Shown one piece after another: positions 1-9,777 of a stretch of DNA of 64,000 nt. Below the pieces are notes generated by a model, which did no database searches, had not been told where the DNA came from, and was given only the letters and a program-made list of their open reading frames with translations. The position numbers and the translations under genes are program-made. The stretch spans positions 598,529 to 662,528 of the forward strand of contig NZ_LOJJ01000003.1 of the NCBI RefSeq assembly GCF_001595985.1, in the 5' to 3' direction. Positions within the stretch are counted from its first letter, which is position 1. Each line of letters begins with the position of its first letter. This stretch comes from Polynucleobacter sinensis (GTDB lineage: Bacteria; Pseudomonadota; Gammaproteobacteria; Burkholderiales; Burkholderiaceae).

Positions 1-1
1 C

Positions 2-1030
2 AATGTGAGTGTGCCGCGAGATATTTATGCGCAGATCGCCGGAATCGATATTGTGCGTGCTGGCGAAGGTGAGTTTTATGTACTAGAGGACAACTTGCGC
101 GTGCCATCTGGGGTCTCTTACATGGTGGAAGACCGCAAAATGATGATGCGACTATTTCCGGATCTTTTTCAGAAGTATCGAATCGCCCCTGTCGAACACT
201 ACCCCGATTTTTTACTGGAGTGCCTGAAATCAGTAAAGCCTGATGATGTGAAAAAGCCGAATGTTGTGGTCTTAACTCCCGGCATGTATAACTCAGCATA
301 CTTTGAGCATAGCTACTTAGCCCAACAGATGGGTGTTGAATTAGTAGAGGGAAAAGATTTGTTTGTGAAAAATGAACAGGTCTTTATGCGCACTACCCAA
401 GGGCCTGAAAGGGTTGATGTTATTTATCGCCGGGTAGATGATGACTTTTTAGATCCACTCGCATTCCGCTCTGATTCCACCCTCGGAGTCGCGGGATTAC
501 TCTCGGCACACCGAGCCGGCAATGTAACCCTAGCAAATGCAATTGGAACTGGCATTGCTGATGACAAGTCCATCTATCCATATGTACCAGACATGATTGA
601 GTTCTACTTAGGTGAAAAGCCTATCCTCAATAACGTTCCGACATTCCAATGTCGGAAACCCGATGATCTGGCTTACACCCTAGCAAATCTGGACAAGCTA
701 GTAGTCAAGCTAACGCATGGCGCTGGGGGTTATGGCATGCTCGTTGGCCCAGCATCTAGCAAGGCAGAGATTGAAGAATTTAGAAAGCATCTCGTTGCCA
801 ATCCGGACAAATATATTGCGCAACCAACCCTAGCGCTTTCAACTTGCCCTACCTTTGTTGAATCAGGGGTAGCTCCACGCCACATTGATTTAAGACCCTT
901 TGTGCTCTCAGGAAAAACTATCAAGATGGTGCCCGGTGGTCTCACTAGGGTTGCCCTCAAGGAAGGCTCTTTAGTCGTCAACTCCTCACAGGGTGGTGGC
1001 ACTAAGGACACCTGGGTCTTGGAAGAATAA
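2..1030 (+). CDS. Circularly permuted ATP-grasp type 2 protein (5' end outside window)
   Basis: About 340 residues of an ATP-grasp protein of the circularly permuted type 2 (DUF404/DUF407) family are visible. The reading frame is open to the left edge, and family members are usually around 470-490 residues, so the N-terminal part lies outside the window; the GTG at 5 is unlikely to be the true start. Family-like stretches include [14 protein letters not shown] near residue 140 and [12 protein letters not shown] near 237, the likely nucleotide-binding loop. The C-terminus ends with [16 protein letters not shown], a typical family tail. Family members are thought to ligate amino acids or amines to carboxylates, but the substrate is unknown. 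It lies 14 bp upstream of the alpha-E gene in a four-gene operon ending with an Anbu peptidase. Confidence 0.9.
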   Translation, partial: NVSVPRDIYAQIAGIDIVRAGEGEFYVLEDNLRVPSGVSYMVEDRKMMMRLFPDLFQKYRIAPVEHYPDFLLECLKSVKPDDVKKPNVVVLTPGMYNSAYFEHSYLAQQMGVELVEGKDLFVKNEQVFMRTTQGPERVDVIYRRVDDDFLDPLAFRSDSTLGVAGLLSAHRAGNVTLANAIGTGIADDKSIYPYVPDMIEFYLGEKPILNNVPTFQCRKPDDLAYTLANLDKLVVKLTHGAGGYGMLVGPASSKAEIEEFRKHLVANPDKYIAQPTLALSTCPTFVESGVAPRHIDLRPFVLSGKTIKMVPGGLTRVALKEGSLVVNSSQGGGTKDTWVLEE

Positions 1031-1044
1031 GCAATGGAAATCCT

Positions 1045-2025
1045 ATGTTAAGTCGCACTGCTGATTGTCTCTATTGGATGGCGCGCTATACCGAGCGCGC
1101 AGAAAATACCGCACGAATGTTAGATGTTAATCATCAAACATCCCTATTGCCACAGCCAGAAGAATTTCTTGAGCAAAGCTGGAAAAAGTTACTGACTATT
1201 TCCAAGTTAGAGGAGATCTTTTTAAATCACTACAAGGTAATTAATCGTGAAAATGTTTTGGATTTCATGATCTATGAAACCAGCAATCCCTCAAGCATTG
1301 TCTCTTGTTTATATTCCGCTAGGGAAAATGCACGGGTAATTCGAGGAAAGATTACCTCTGAAGTTTGGGAGACTCAAAATACGACGTGGCTAGAGCTCCA
1401 GAGGATATTAGAAGCAAGAAATCAAGCAGATCCAAGTAGGCTACTAGATTGGGTAAAGCACCGCTGTCACTTATTTAGAGGCGTAATGCACGGCACTATG
1501 CTGAAAAATGAAGCCTTTTACTTTATGAATGTCGGCACTCTATTGGAACGCGCCGACAACACCGCCCGCATCTTGGAAACCAAATATGAAAATCCTGCGT
1601 CCTTAAAGGTATTGCGCTCCGACAGCAAAGCCGAGGCTGAAGGCACCGATGGTGACTTCTTTGACTTCTATCACTGGGCAGCCCTACTTCGCTCCGTCTC
1701 TGCCTTTGAAATCTATCGCCAAATCTACTCCGATCAGGTAAGCCCAAAACAGGTGGCACAACTCCTGATATTTAACAAACAAATGCCCCGCTCTCTCATC
1801 TGCTGCGTAAATGAGTTAATCCCGTTGGTATCGGAAGTTAAAAATCAACAATCAAAAGAGATCGAGCGCCTACTTGGCAAACTCAAAGCAAATCTAGATT
1901 ACTCGGATATTGATGAAGTTTTCTCGCAAGGACTAGAGGAATTTATCGAGGAGTTTTTAGAACGTATCAACCATATCGCCGACGAATTCAGCAACGCCTA
2001 CCTCATACCATTGGCTGTAGCCTAA
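1045..2025 (+). CDS. Alpha-E domain protein (DUF403)
   Basis: This 326-residue, mostly helical protein starts with MLSRTADCLYWMARYTERAENTAR cut short here to its key part LYWMARYTERAENTAR, the hallmark of the alpha-E family. A second copy of the same pattern, GTLLERADNTARILE, lies near residue 165. The function is unknown; the family is nearly always encoded beside circularly permuted ATP-grasp and transglutaminase-like genes and is presumed to form a complex with the ATP-grasp enzyme. The gene starts 14 bp after the ATP-grasp gene and ends 8 bp before the transglutaminase gene, so the three are probably co-transcribed. No signal peptide or membrane segment is seen. Family identification is secure; the biochemical role is not known. 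Confidence 0.9.
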   Translation: MLSRTADCLYWMARYTERAENTARMLDVNHQTSLLPQPEEFLEQSWKKLLTISKLEEIFLNHYKVINRENVLDFMIYETSNPSSIVSCLYSARENARVIRGKITSEVWETQNTTWLELQRILEARNQADPSRLLDWVKHRCHLFRGVMHGTMLKNEAFYFMNVGTLLERADNTARILETKYENPASLKVLRSDSKAEAEGTDGDFFDFYHWAALLRSVSAFEIYRQIYSDQVSPKQVAQLLIFNKQMPRSLICCVNELIPLVSEVKNQQSKEIERLLGKLKANLDYSDIDEVFSQGLEEFIEEFLERINHIADEFSNAYLIPLAVA

Positions 2026-2033
2026 AGATTATC

Positions 2034-2831
2034 ATGCACCTAAAGATTCGCCACCGCACCGAGTACCGATATGAAACGCCAGTTCGATACTCCATTCAAG
2101 AGCTCCGTCTTACCCCGCCAAATGTTGCCGGACAAACCGTAGAGAAATGGAAGGTCAGCACACCAATTAAGGCCAATAATTCCTTGGATGTATTTGGGAA
2201 TGTCTGCAGCGTCTTTGTTCAAGAAAGCTCTTATACCTCAATGATGATTGAGGCAGATGGCGAGGTTCACACACAAGATGCTTTTGAATTTATCGATGAG
2301 AGCAATGCGGTATCGCCATATCATCTACTTCAGCAAACCCACCTTACAGAACCAACAAACGCGATGCTTGAGTATTTTTCAGGCTCTCTTCCCAAGAAAA
2401 ACTCGATTGATGAGGTTTTAGGATTGGCCAAGGCCGTTCAGGAAAATATTCTTTACTTTCCAGGGCAAACCAATTTTGCCACCACAGCCGCCCAATCGTT
2501 CGTAATGAAATCAGGCGTATGCCAGGATCATGCTCATATTATGTTGGGTCTTTGCCGAGCTTCCAATATTCCAGCGCGTTATGTTAGCGGGTATTTCTTC
2601 GCGGAAGAATCTCCTAATTTAGCCAGTCATGCATGGATCGATTTCTGCAGCGATATCGATAGAGGAATTTGGATTAGCGTTGATATTACGCATGCCTGCC
2701 TTATTGACGCCCGTCATATTCGACTTGCTATCGGCAGGGACTATTACTCGGCAGCCCCGGTGAAAGGGGTGCGTTCTGGCGGCGGCGGCGAGGAACTCAG
2801 TGCCAGCATCTCCATATCTCAAATCAACTAA
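2034..2831 (+). CDS. Transglutaminase-like cysteine protease family protein
   Basis: The 265-residue protein opens with a beta-rich N-terminal domain (IRHRTEYRYETPVRYS, then LRLTPP) typical of bacterial transglutaminase-like proteins, followed by a transglutaminase core. The likely triad is Cys163 in SGVCQDHAH, His199 in SHAWIDF and Asp217 in WISVDITH. Bacterial members of this group are thought to act as peptidases or amidases on peptide-type bonds rather than as crosslinkers. It has no export signal, so it is probably cytoplasmic. It sits 8 bp after the alpha-E gene and 62 bp before the Anbu gene. In this context it may cleave or transfer the amide product of the ATP-grasp ligase; that role is inferred from gene neighbourhood only. 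Confidence 0.9.
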   Translation: MHLKIRHRTEYRYETPVRYSIQELRLTPPNVAGQTVEKWKVSTPIKANNSLDVFGNVCSVFVQESSYTSMMIEADGEVHTQDAFEFIDESNAVSPYHLLQQTHLTEPTNAMLEYFSGSLPKKNSIDEVLGLAKAVQENILYFPGQTNFATTAAQSFVMKSGVCQDHAHIMLGLCRASNIPARYVSGYFFAEESPNLASHAWIDFCSDIDRGIWISVDITHACLIDARHIRLAIGRDYYSAAPVKGVRSGGGGEELSASISISQIN

Positions 2832-2893
2832 GATTCGCCCTGACTGAAGATAAGTAAGGGATAATTTCAAGAAATGAATGAAGGGTCTGTAGG

Positions 2894-3745
2894 ATGACGT
2901 ATTGTGTTGGGCTTTGCCTCAAAGATGGTTTAGTTTTCTTATCCGACACCCGCACTAATGCAGGTGTTGATCAAATTGGCACCTTCCGAAAGATGTCATT
3001 ATTTCAAAAAGATCAAGATCGATTTTTTACCCTGATGAGTGCAGGCAATCTAGCCATTACTCAAGCAGTAAAAGAAATTCTTCTTCAAGGCCAGCTACTG
3101 AATGGCAAAAACCTGTGGAATGTTGATAACTCACATGATGCCGCAGCAGTCATTGGGGATGCGATTAAGCAAGTCTACGATAGGGATCATAAGGCCCTAG
3201 AGAAAGCTGGGATTGATTTCAATTGCAACCTCATCTTTGGTGGTCAGGTTAAAGGTGAGCGTCCTAGATTATTTAATATCTACTCTGCAGGCAACTTTAT
3301 TGAAGCCACTCCAGAAACTTGCTACTTTCAAATTGGTGAATCTAAATATGGAAAACCCATCTTAGATAGAGTCATTACTTTTGACACTCCACTGAATTTA
3401 GCAACCAAGTGCGCCCTTATCTCAATGGACTCAACACTAAATAGCAATATCTCCGTAGGCCTGCCCTTAGATTTACTGGTGTACGAAAAAAATTCTCTGC
3501 AAGCTAGCAAACTAGTTACCCTAGATGAATCCAATCCATATTTCCAGATGATTCATGAGCTTTGGGGAGAAAAATTACGCGCTGCTTTTAATTCGATTGC
3601 CGAACCAAGCTGGTCTGGAGCAACGCCCTCAAGATCGATCGCTTCTCCAGCTAAGAAAATGGGTGCAGTCCCTATCTATCGCGCTAAAAAGACTATTAAA
3701 CCAAATACTAAGACACCTAAGACACCGGCAAAGAAAAAGGCCTAG
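2894..3745 (+). CDS. Anbu-type proteasome-like peptidase
   Basis: The 283-residue protein begins MTYCVGLCLKDGLVFLSDTR, so removal of Met would expose Thr2, the catalytic nucleophile expected for an Ntn hydrolase of the proteasome beta-subunit fold. The rest (LSDTRTNAG, FTLMSAGNLA, NLIFGGQVKGE) matches the Anbu (ancestral beta subunit, bacterial proteasome homologue) family, usually about 240 residues. The extra C-terminal 40 residues are basic and low in complexity, with repeated PAKK, TPK and AKK units. It closes the ATP-grasp/alpha-E/transglutaminase operon and its stop codon lies inside a terminator stem. Anbu proteins form open ring or helical assemblies, and their substrates are poorly known. 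The basic tail could bind nucleic acid or substrate, but that is a guess. Confidence 0.92.
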   Translation: MTYCVGLCLKDGLVFLSDTRTNAGVDQIGTFRKMSLFQKDQDRFFTLMSAGNLAITQAVKEILLQGQLLNGKNLWNVDNSHDAAAVIGDAIKQVYDRDHKALEKAGIDFNCNLIFGGQVKGERPRLFNIYSAGNFIEATPETCYFQIGESKYGKPILDRVITFDTPLNLATKCALISMDSTLNSNISVGLPLDLLVYEKNSLQASKLVTLDESNPYFQMIHELWGEKLRAAFNSIAEPSWSGATPSRSIASPAKKMGAVPIYRAKKTIKPNTKTPKTPAKKKA

Positions 3746-3770
3746 ACTCGCATCCAGGCCTTTTGTGTTT
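3735..3770 (+). terminator. Rho-independent terminator after the Anbu gene
   Basis: A 9-bp perfect inverted repeat (AAAAGGCCT at 3735-3743 and AGGCCTTTT at 3756-3764) with a 12-nt loop is followed by TGTGTTTT. The stop codon TAG of the Anbu gene (3743-3745) begins in the left arm. It ends the rightward Anbu operon before the leftward ppsA gene. Confidence 0.75.
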
Positions 3771-3790
3771 TAGGGTAACTCGCTTCTAGT

Positions 3791-6193
3791 TCAGACCTCT
3801 TTCTTACCCAGCATTTCCCAGGTTGCGACTACGCTATCTGGATTGAGTGAGATTGAAGTAATACCTTTAGCAACCAACCAACGCGCAAAGTCTGGATGAT
3901 CTGAAGGGCCCTGGCCACAGATACCAACATACTTATTTTGCTTACGGCAGGCATCAATTGAGCGCGCAATCATGAATTCAACTGCAGGATCACGTTCATC
4001 AAAATCAATTGCTAGCAACTCCATTCCGGAGTCACGATCCAAACCGAGTGTCAGTTGAGTCATGTCATTAGAGCCGATAGAAAATCCATCGAAGTGCTCC
4101 AAGAACTGATCAGCCAAGATCGCATTGGATGGGATCTCGCACATCATGATGAGGCGCAGACCGTTCTCGCCACGCTTGAGCCCAAACTTCGCCATCATAT
4201 CGATCACGCGCTCAGCTTGCTTAATCGTTCTGACAAACGGCACCATAATCTCGACGTTATCAAGACCCATATCTTCGCGAACACGCTTCATTGCTGCGCA
4301 CTCTAAAGCAAAGGCCTCGCCAAAATCCGCGGATACATAGCGAGATGCACCACGGAAACCAAGCATTGGGTTCTCTTCGTCTGGCTCATAGCGAGATCCG
4401 CCAATCAGCTTTTTATATTCATTCGATTTAAAGTCAGACAAACGCACGATTACAGGCTTTGGATAGAAAGCGGCCGCAATAGTTGCAACACCTTCGACCA
4501 ACTTATCTTCGTAGAATTGTCTAGGGCTCGCATAACCGCGAGCGACACTCTCTACCGCACGCTTGAGATCGGGATCAATATTTGGATACTCCAAGACTGC
4601 GCGTGGATGTACGCCAATATAGTTATTGATAATGAACTCAAGACGAGCCAAGCCAACACCGGCATTCGGGATTTGGCAGAAATCAAATGCCAGCTGAGGA
4701 TTACCAATATTCATGGTGATCTTTACTGGAATTTCTGGCAAGACACCACGAGAAACTTCTGTTACCTCGGTTTCAATTAAGCCATCATAAATATGACCTT
4801 CATCGCCCTCAGCACAGGACACAGTAACCATCATGCCATCCTGCAAATGCTCAGTAGCATCACCACAACCCACCACTGCGGGAACACCTAACTCACGAGC
4901 AATAATCGCCGCGTGACATGTACGACCACCACGATTAGTGATAATCGCAGAAGCACGTTTCATCACTGGCTCCCAGTTTGGATCAGTCATGTCGGCAACC
5001 AAGACGTCGCCAGGTTGCACACGATCCATTTCGCTTGGATCACGAATTACACGTACTGGACCTGCACCAATTTTCTGACCAATCGCACGGCCCTTAGCCA
5101 ATACCTTGGAGCTGCCTTTTAATTTGTAACGCATCTCCACTTGACCGGCAGCCTGACTCTTCACGGTCTCTGGGCGAGCCTGCAAAATGTAGATAAGGCC
5201 GTCTTTACCATCTTTACCCCACTCAATGTCCATGGGGCGACCATAGTGCTTCTCAATGATGACCGCGTACTTAGCTAACTCAGTGATATCTGCATCTTCT
5301 AGAGAAAAACGATTACGCTTTTCTGGGGTAACGTCAACAGTCACCACTTTTTCAGTCGAGCCAGCTGGAGCAAATTGCATCTGGATTAACTTAGAGCCTA
5401 AGGAGCGGCGGATGATCGCCTTCTTACCCTGCGCTAGCGTGGGCTTGAAGACATAAAACTCATCAGGATTCACCGCGCCCTGCACTACTGTTTCACCTAA
5501 GCCATAGCTAGAGGTAATAAACACCACATCCTCAAAGCCAGATTCAGTATCAATCGTGAACATCACACCAGAAGCACCGAGATCCGAGCGCACCATACGC
5601 TGAATACCAGCAGATAGAGCCACTTCCTCATGAGCAAATCCCTTATGCACACGATAAGAAATCGCACGATCGTTATATAAAGAAGCGAATACTTCACGAA
5701 TCTTCTTTAGAACGTCATCAATACCTTCTACGTTCAAAAATGTTTCTTGCTGACCAGCAAAAGAGGCGTCTGGTAAATCTTCCGCAGTTGCAGAAGAGCG
5801 AACCGCGAAAGAGCCTTTGCCAGAATCATCTAGCTTCTTAAATGCAGTACGAATCTCTTCGTCAAGGCGAGGCTGAAATGGAGCAGTCTCAATCCACTCT
5901 CGAATTTCTTTACCCGCTTCAGCCAACGCACGAACATCATCGATATTCAAATTTTCCAAGCGCTTCTGAATTCGCTCGGTCAAATTATTGTGCGCCAAAA
6001 AATCCCTAAATGCCAAAGCAGTTGTCGCAAAACCAGTTGGAACACGCACACCAGTAGAGGACAACTGAGAAATCATTTCACCTAATGAAGCATTTTTACC
6101 CCCGACTGATTCAACATCAGTCATTCGGAGTTGCTCAAAAGGCAAAACATAGGCATTTGCTACATTGCTATTTTGTTGCTGTTGGTTGGACAT
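3791..6193 (-). CDS. ppsA: Phosphoenolpyruvate synthase (pyruvate, water dikinase)
   Basis: It converts pyruvate, ATP and water to phosphoenolpyruvate, AMP and phosphate for gluconeogenesis from C2/C3 substrates. The 800-residue protein has an N-terminal PPDK-type ATP-binding domain ([30 protein letters not shown]), a central phosphohistidine domain with the swivelling His in [15 protein letters not shown], and a C-terminal PEP-utilising TIM barrel ([28 protein letters not shown]). The start is taken at 6193 ([10 protein letters not shown]); the frame is open for 15 more codons to 6238, but that stretch lacks family similarity. It is divergent from ppsR across about 106 bp, the usual arrangement of enzyme and its regulatory kinase/phosphorylase. 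Confidence 0.97.
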   Translation of the reverse strand: MSNQQQQNSNVANAYVLPFEQLRMTDVESVGGKNASLGEMISQLSSTGVRVPTGFATTALAFRDFLAHNNLTERIQKRLENLNIDDVRALAEAGKEIREWIETAPFQPRLDEEIRTAFKKLDDSGKGSFAVRSSATAEDLPDASFAGQQETFLNVEGIDDVLKKIREVFASLYNDRAISYRVHKGFAHEEVALSAGIQRMVRSDLGASGVMFTIDTESGFEDVVFITSSYGLGETVVQGAVNPDEFYVFKPTLAQGKKAIIRRSLGSKLIQMQFAPAGSTEKVVTVDVTPEKRNRFSLEDADITELAKYAVIIEKHYGRPMDIEWGKDGKDGLIYILQARPETVKSQAAGQVEMRYKLKGSSKVLAKGRAIGQKIGAGPVRVIRDPSEMDRVQPGDVLVADMTDPNWEPVMKRASAIITNRGGRTCHAAIIARELGVPAVVGCGDATEHLQDGMMVTVSCAEGDEGHIYDGLIETEVTEVSRGVLPEIPVKITMNIGNPQLAFDFCQIPNAGVGLARLEFIINNYIGVHPRAVLEYPNIDPDLKRAVESVARGYASPRQFYEDKLVEGVATIAAAFYPKPVIVRLSDFKSNEYKKLIGGSRYEPDEENPMLGFRGASRYVSADFGEAFALECAAMKRVREDMGLDNVEIMVPFVRTIKQAERVIDMMAKFGLKRGENGLRLIMMCEIPSNAILADQFLEHFDGFSIGSNDMTQLTLGLDRDSGMELLAIDFDERDPAVEFMIARSIDACRKQNKYVGICGQGPSDHPDFARWLVAKGITSISLNPDSVVATWEMLGKKEV

Positions 6194-6257
6194 AAAATAC
6201 TCTCTAAAGATAAGGAAACCGGTCGAGCGGCCACACAAAATGCGGCATACTTCATTA

Positions 6258-6272
6258 ACTACATATTGTAGT
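6258..6272. promoter_or_regulatory. Palindrome in the ppsA/ppsR divergent promoter region
   Basis: A perfect 6-bp inverted repeat with 3-bp spacer, ACTACA-tat-TGTAGT, lies in the 106-bp region shared by ppsA and ppsR. It sits 28 bp upstream of the ppsR start, and a second imperfect TAGT/ACTA pair overlaps its right side. The arrangement fits an operator for a dimeric regulator. No regulator is named by the sequence and the site could be chance. Confidence 0.35.
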
Positions 6273-6299
6273 GCTGACTACGACTTTTAGGCCAACATC

Positions 6300-7127
6300 A
6301 TGTCTACCCAAACCCGCATTGTTTTTATTGTTTCTGATGGCACCGGAATTACCGCCGAGAACTTCAGCCAATCGATTTTGGCTCAATTTGAGGCCACTTT
6401 TAAGCATATTCGAGTCCCTTTTGTAGATAGCCTCGACAAAGCTCATGAAGCCGTCTCCAGCATTAATCAAGCTGCCGTTAAATACGGCGTTCAACCCATT
6501 GTTTTCACTACCCTAGTCAATCCTGAACTCAATGCAATCGTTGGGAAAGCCAATGGCTTGATTCTGGATATGTTCCAGACCTTCGTAGCCCCACTAGAGC
6601 AGGCCCTAGGAATTAAATCAACCCATGCGATGAACCGCCTACACCACAATGCGGATACTGAGGCTTACAAGAACCGTATTGAGGCGATTAATTATTCCCT
6701 GGCACACGACGACGGCCAATCCAATAAAAACCTGGCTGAAGCTGACGTCATTTTGGTTGGAATCTCCCGGGTTGGCAAAACACCAACCAGCCTTTATCTT
6801 GCAATGCAATACGGGATGAAGGCGGCTAATTACCCACTCATTCCTGAAGATTTTGAGCGCGGACAACTGCCTAAGGATTTGGTTCCCTACCGTCATAAAA
6901 TCTTTGGGCTAATGATCGACGCCGAACGATTATCTGAAATTCGTAATGAACGTCGCCCAGGCAGCAACTACGCCAAATTAGAAAACTGCCGCTACGAAAT
7001 TAACGAGGCGACCGCCATGATGAAAAAGGAATCGATTCCTTGGGTGGTAACTACCAGTAAGTCGATTGAAGAGATCGCCACTACCGTTCTACAGTCCATT
7101 AAGTCGGATAAAACGATTTTGGGCTAA
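6300..7127 (+). CDS. ppsR: PEP synthase regulatory protein (bifunctional kinase/pyrophosphorylase, DUF299)
   Basis: This protein inactivates PEP synthase by ADP-dependent phosphorylation of the active-site threonine and reactivates it by phosphate-dependent removal. The 275-residue sequence has the family N-terminus (RIVFIVSDGTGITAE) and a P-loop-like nucleotide motif, VGISRVGKTPTS, at residues 153-164, which together define the DUF299 family. Length matches the usual 270-280 residues. It is transcribed away from ppsA, with a weak AGG ribosome site 8 bp before the ATG. It ends 9 bp from the convergent SPOUT methyltransferase gene. The pairing with ppsA makes the target clear. Confidence 0.97.
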   Translation: MSTQTRIVFIVSDGTGITAENFSQSILAQFEATFKHIRVPFVDSLDKAHEAVSSINQAAVKYGVQPIVFTTLVNPELNAIVGKANGLILDMFQTFVAPLEQALGIKSTHAMNRLHHNADTEAYKNRIEAINYSLAHDDGQSNKNLAEADVILVGISRVGKTPTSLYLAMQYGMKAANYPLIPEDFERGQLPKDLVPYRHKIFGLMIDAERLSEIRNERRPGSNYAKLENCRYEINEATAMMKKESIPWVVTTSKSIEEIATTVLQSIKSDKTILG

Positions 7128-7136
7128 ACCTCGTAC

Positions 7137-7964
7137 TTAAGAGTTGCGGCGAACGCGTACCGTTTCAAATAAACAAATTGCTGCTGCAGTAGAAACGTTG
7201 AGCGACTCCACACGGGGATCAATTGGAATTGCGACCCCTTTGGCTTGATCCATCAGATCTTCAGAGACTCCTTGGCCCTCGCTTCCCATTACCCAAGCTA
7301 CAGGATGAATCAATACCTTGGGCATATTGAATAAGTCTAACTCACCATCGGCTGTAGCAGCCAACAAAGGCGCAGTAACCGCACTCAAAACCTGTTGATT
7401 TGACCAGCCTTCGTACAGATCAAGTAAGCGATGAGCCCCCATACCAGCGCGCAATACCTTGCTTGACCACAAATGTGCACAGCCAGCCAGAGCTATCACC
7501 CGAGTAAAACCCGCTGCCGCTGCAGTACGTAAGATAGCTCCAACATTACCAGCATCCTGAATGCGATCCAAAATGATCACGTCGCCACTCATTGTGGCGA
7601 CCGAATTTTGCGGATTGAATACGGTTTGAGGAAGATCCAATAATCCCGCAATCTGAGGAGCGTTTACTAAGTCACTGAGCAAATCCCATAAGCCTTTATC
7701 CAATTGATAGACGCGAGTTTCGGGACAAATCTCCACATGGTCGTATACGGCTTGTGCAATCTCCGGATTTTGCAAACCTAACTCTGAAGTAATTAGTGTT
7801 TTCAAGGTCGGACTACCAACCCAGGTTTGCACCAGATGAATTCCCTCAAGCAAGGCCTGGCCACACGCGAGTCTCGCCTTTTGCCCTTTTGAGCCAGTTG
7901 CCTGCAAGAGACGGATCTCCTTAAAAAGGGTGTTTTCTTTTGAGGAGATGAATTCAATTTTCAT
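7137..7964 (-). CDS. TrmH/SpoU-family RNA 2'-O-methyltransferase
   Basis: The 275-residue protein is a SPOUT-class methyltransferase. An N-terminal substrate-binding domain of about 110 residues (SKENTLFKEIRLL at its start) is followed by the knotted catalytic domain. It carries motif 1 (LDRIQDAGNVGAILRTAAAAG shortened: RIQDAGNVGAILRTAAAAG, near 132), motif 2 (WVMGSEGQGVS, near 229) and motif 3 (IPIDPRVESLNVSTAAAI, near 247), which bind S-adenosylmethionine and form the knot. It probably 2'-O-methylates an rRNA nucleotide, but the sequence does not tell which one, so no symbol is given. It is the last gene of the long leftward superoperon, 8 bp after rnhB. Confidence 0.92.
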   Translation of the reverse strand: MKIEFISSKENTLFKEIRLLQATGSKGQKARLACGQALLEGIHLVQTWVGSPTLKTLITSELGLQNPEIAQAVYDHVEICPETRVYQLDKGLWDLLSDLVNAPQIAGLLDLPQTVFNPQNSVATMSGDVIILDRIQDAGNVGAILRTAAAAGFTRVIALAGCAHLWSSKVLRAGMGAHRLLDLYEGWSNQQVLSAVTAPLLAATADGELDLFNMPKVLIHPVAWVMGSEGQGVSEDLMDQAKGVAIPIDPRVESLNVSTAAAICLFETVRVRRNS

Positions 7965-7972
7965 AGCGTGGA

Positions 7973-8566
7973 TTATCGACTATGAAGGGCTAAGACATTG
8001 CGCACGGGCGAGAAGCTACGGCGATGCTCGGAGCACGCACCAAACTCCTGTAAGGCGGCAAAATGCGCTTCCGTTGGATATCCCATATGCTGGGCAAAGC
8101 CATACTGTGGATACAGCTCATGCAAAGCCATCATCTGACGGTCTCGAGTGACCTTAGCCAAAATAGAGGCAGCAGAAATTGCCGGCTCCTTTGCATCACC
8201 CTTCACTATCGCCTCGGCAGATATAGGCAACTCTGGACAGCGATTACCGTCAATCAGCGCTTTATCAGGCCACCCCCCTAAACGCGAAGTAAGATCTTCG
8301 ATTGCCCTGCGCATTGCTAGCATGGTTGCTTGCAAGATATTGATCTCGTCAATCTCTACGGAACTTGCCTCGCCAATGCCCCAGGCCTTTGCCTTGCGTT
8401 GAATTTGTTCGAATAAAAATTCACGCCGAGCAGCAGATAGCTTTTTGGAGTCTTTTAGCCCCTCGATAGGGCTATTGGGATCTAGTACTACTGCACCAGC
8501 TACCACTGAACCCGCCAATGGCCCCCGACCTGCTTCATCAACACCGCAGACCCAAATCACACTCAC
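7973..8566 (-). CDS. rnhB: Ribonuclease HII
   Basis: Ribonuclease HII cuts the RNA strand of RNA-DNA hybrids and removes single misincorporated ribonucleotides. The 197-residue protein has the type 2 RNase H signature [12 protein letters not shown] (Asp10, Glu11), the central LIDGNRCP motif and the DSKKLS loop, giving the acidic metal-binding set. It starts with GTG at 8566, and that codon overlaps the TGA of lpxB as GTGA, a sign of translational coupling. The lpxB-rnhB order is common in proteobacteria. Confidence 0.97.
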   Translation of the reverse strand: MSVIWVCGVDEAGRGPLAGSVVAGAVVLDPNSPIEGLKDSKKLSAARREFLFEQIQRKAKAWGIGEASSVEIDEINILQATMLAMRRAIEDLTSRLGGWPDKALIDGNRCPELPISAEAIVKGDAKEPAISAASILAKVTRDRQMMALHELYPQYGFAQHMGYPTEAHFAALQEFGACSEHRRSFSPVRNVLALHSR

Positions 8567-9765
8567 GCATTAACCCTATTTTTAACGGAAGTGATAGTTT
8601 GCGCTACAGCCTGAGCCACTAACAGACCTGTTGGGCGACGCAAGGTCTCATGCATTTGAGCAAAACGTGTCTTCAACTGACTAACCTTACTGGGATTATT
8701 TAGCCATCCTAATACTGCATCGGCTAGCTTGCTAGGAGTAGCGTCATCTTGAAGTAACTCGGGAACAACAAACTCGCCGCACAAAATATTAGGCAGCCCT
8801 ACGTAAGGCAAATAACCTTGACGCTTCATAATTTGCGCCGTTAACCAGGGCACCTTATAGGAAATCACCATGGGTTTTTTCCAAAGCGCAGCTTGTAAAG
8901 TAGCGGTGCCACTAGCAATCAATACAACATCAGCAGCCTCCAGCACCGCATCGGCTTCACCATCAATCAAATGAATATCTAGCGTTGGAGATTTCTCTTG
9001 AGTAGCTTTCAGCAAGCTCTCCAGGGGAGCACGTAAACGCGGTGTCGCGACCGGAATTACAAAATGTAGAATCTGGCCTGGCATGCGCCTAGAAAGCTCG
9101 ACCATGGTTTCAAAAAAGACTGGTGCAATGAGTTCAATCTCCGACCCACGACTGCCTGGCAGTACGGAGATAACAATTCCACTCAAAGCATTGGCAGGAA
9201 GACTGAGGGATTTCTCAATTCTTTGTTTGGCAGACGCGGCATTTGGCTCAAGCGGTATCTCACTTGCCAAGGGGTGCCCTACATATGTTGCCTTGATGCC
9301 CGCCCGCTCATAGATTTCGGTTTCAAAGGGAAAGATGCAAAGCATACGCTCTACCGCCTGTTTGATCTTAGTAATGCGACCCGCTCGCCAAGCCCAAATA
9401 GATGGGGAAACAAAGTGCAAGGTAGGGATTCCAGCCTTACGTAGGGCAAGCTCTACCCCCAAATTAAAGTCAGGAGCATCAATACCCAGATACACATCTG
9501 GCCGACCCTCACCCAACAAATTAGCAATCAGTTCTTTGCGAAGTTTGAGAATGGCAGGAAGTTGCTTGATTGCTTCAACATAACCACGAACACTCAAAGT
9601 CTCCATCGGCCAATCTGAGCGCAGACCTTCAGCCTGCATGCGTGGCCCGCCAATGCCATACACCTCTAGATTGGAAGTGTCCGGAATTTGTCTAAGAGCA
9701 CTCAATACTGGCGCAGCCAGTAGATCGCCTGAAGGCTCACCAGCAACACAAGCAAGTTTGGCCAC
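8563..9765 (-). CDS. lpxB: Lipid-A-disaccharide synthase
   Basis: LpxB condenses UDP-2,3-diacylglucosamine with lipid X to form the lipid A disaccharide at the inner membrane. The 400-residue GT19-family protein starts [16 protein letters not shown] and has the family motifs [22 protein letters not shown] and [17 protein letters not shown]. It starts with GTG at 9765, 12 bp after lpxA. It lies in the lpxD-fabZ-lpxA-lpxB block and overlaps rnhB by four bases. Confidence 0.97.
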   Translation of the reverse strand: MAKLACVAGEPSGDLLAAPVLSALRQIPDTSNLEVYGIGGPRMQAEGLRSDWPMETLSVRGYVEAIKQLPAILKLRKELIANLLGEGRPDVYLGIDAPDFNLGVELALRKAGIPTLHFVSPSIWAWRAGRITKIKQAVERMLCIFPFETEIYERAGIKATYVGHPLASEIPLEPNAASAKQRIEKSLSLPANALSGIVISVLPGSRGSEIELIAPVFFETMVELSRRMPGQILHFVIPVATPRLRAPLESLLKATQEKSPTLDIHLIDGEADAVLEAADVVLIASGTATLQAALWKKPMVISYKVPWLTAQIMKRQGYLPYVGLPNILCGEFVVPELLQDDATPSKLADAVLGWLNNPSKVSQLKTRFAQMHETLRRPTGLLVAQAVAQTITSVKNRVNA

Positions 9766-9777
9766 TAGAGCTTTTCT

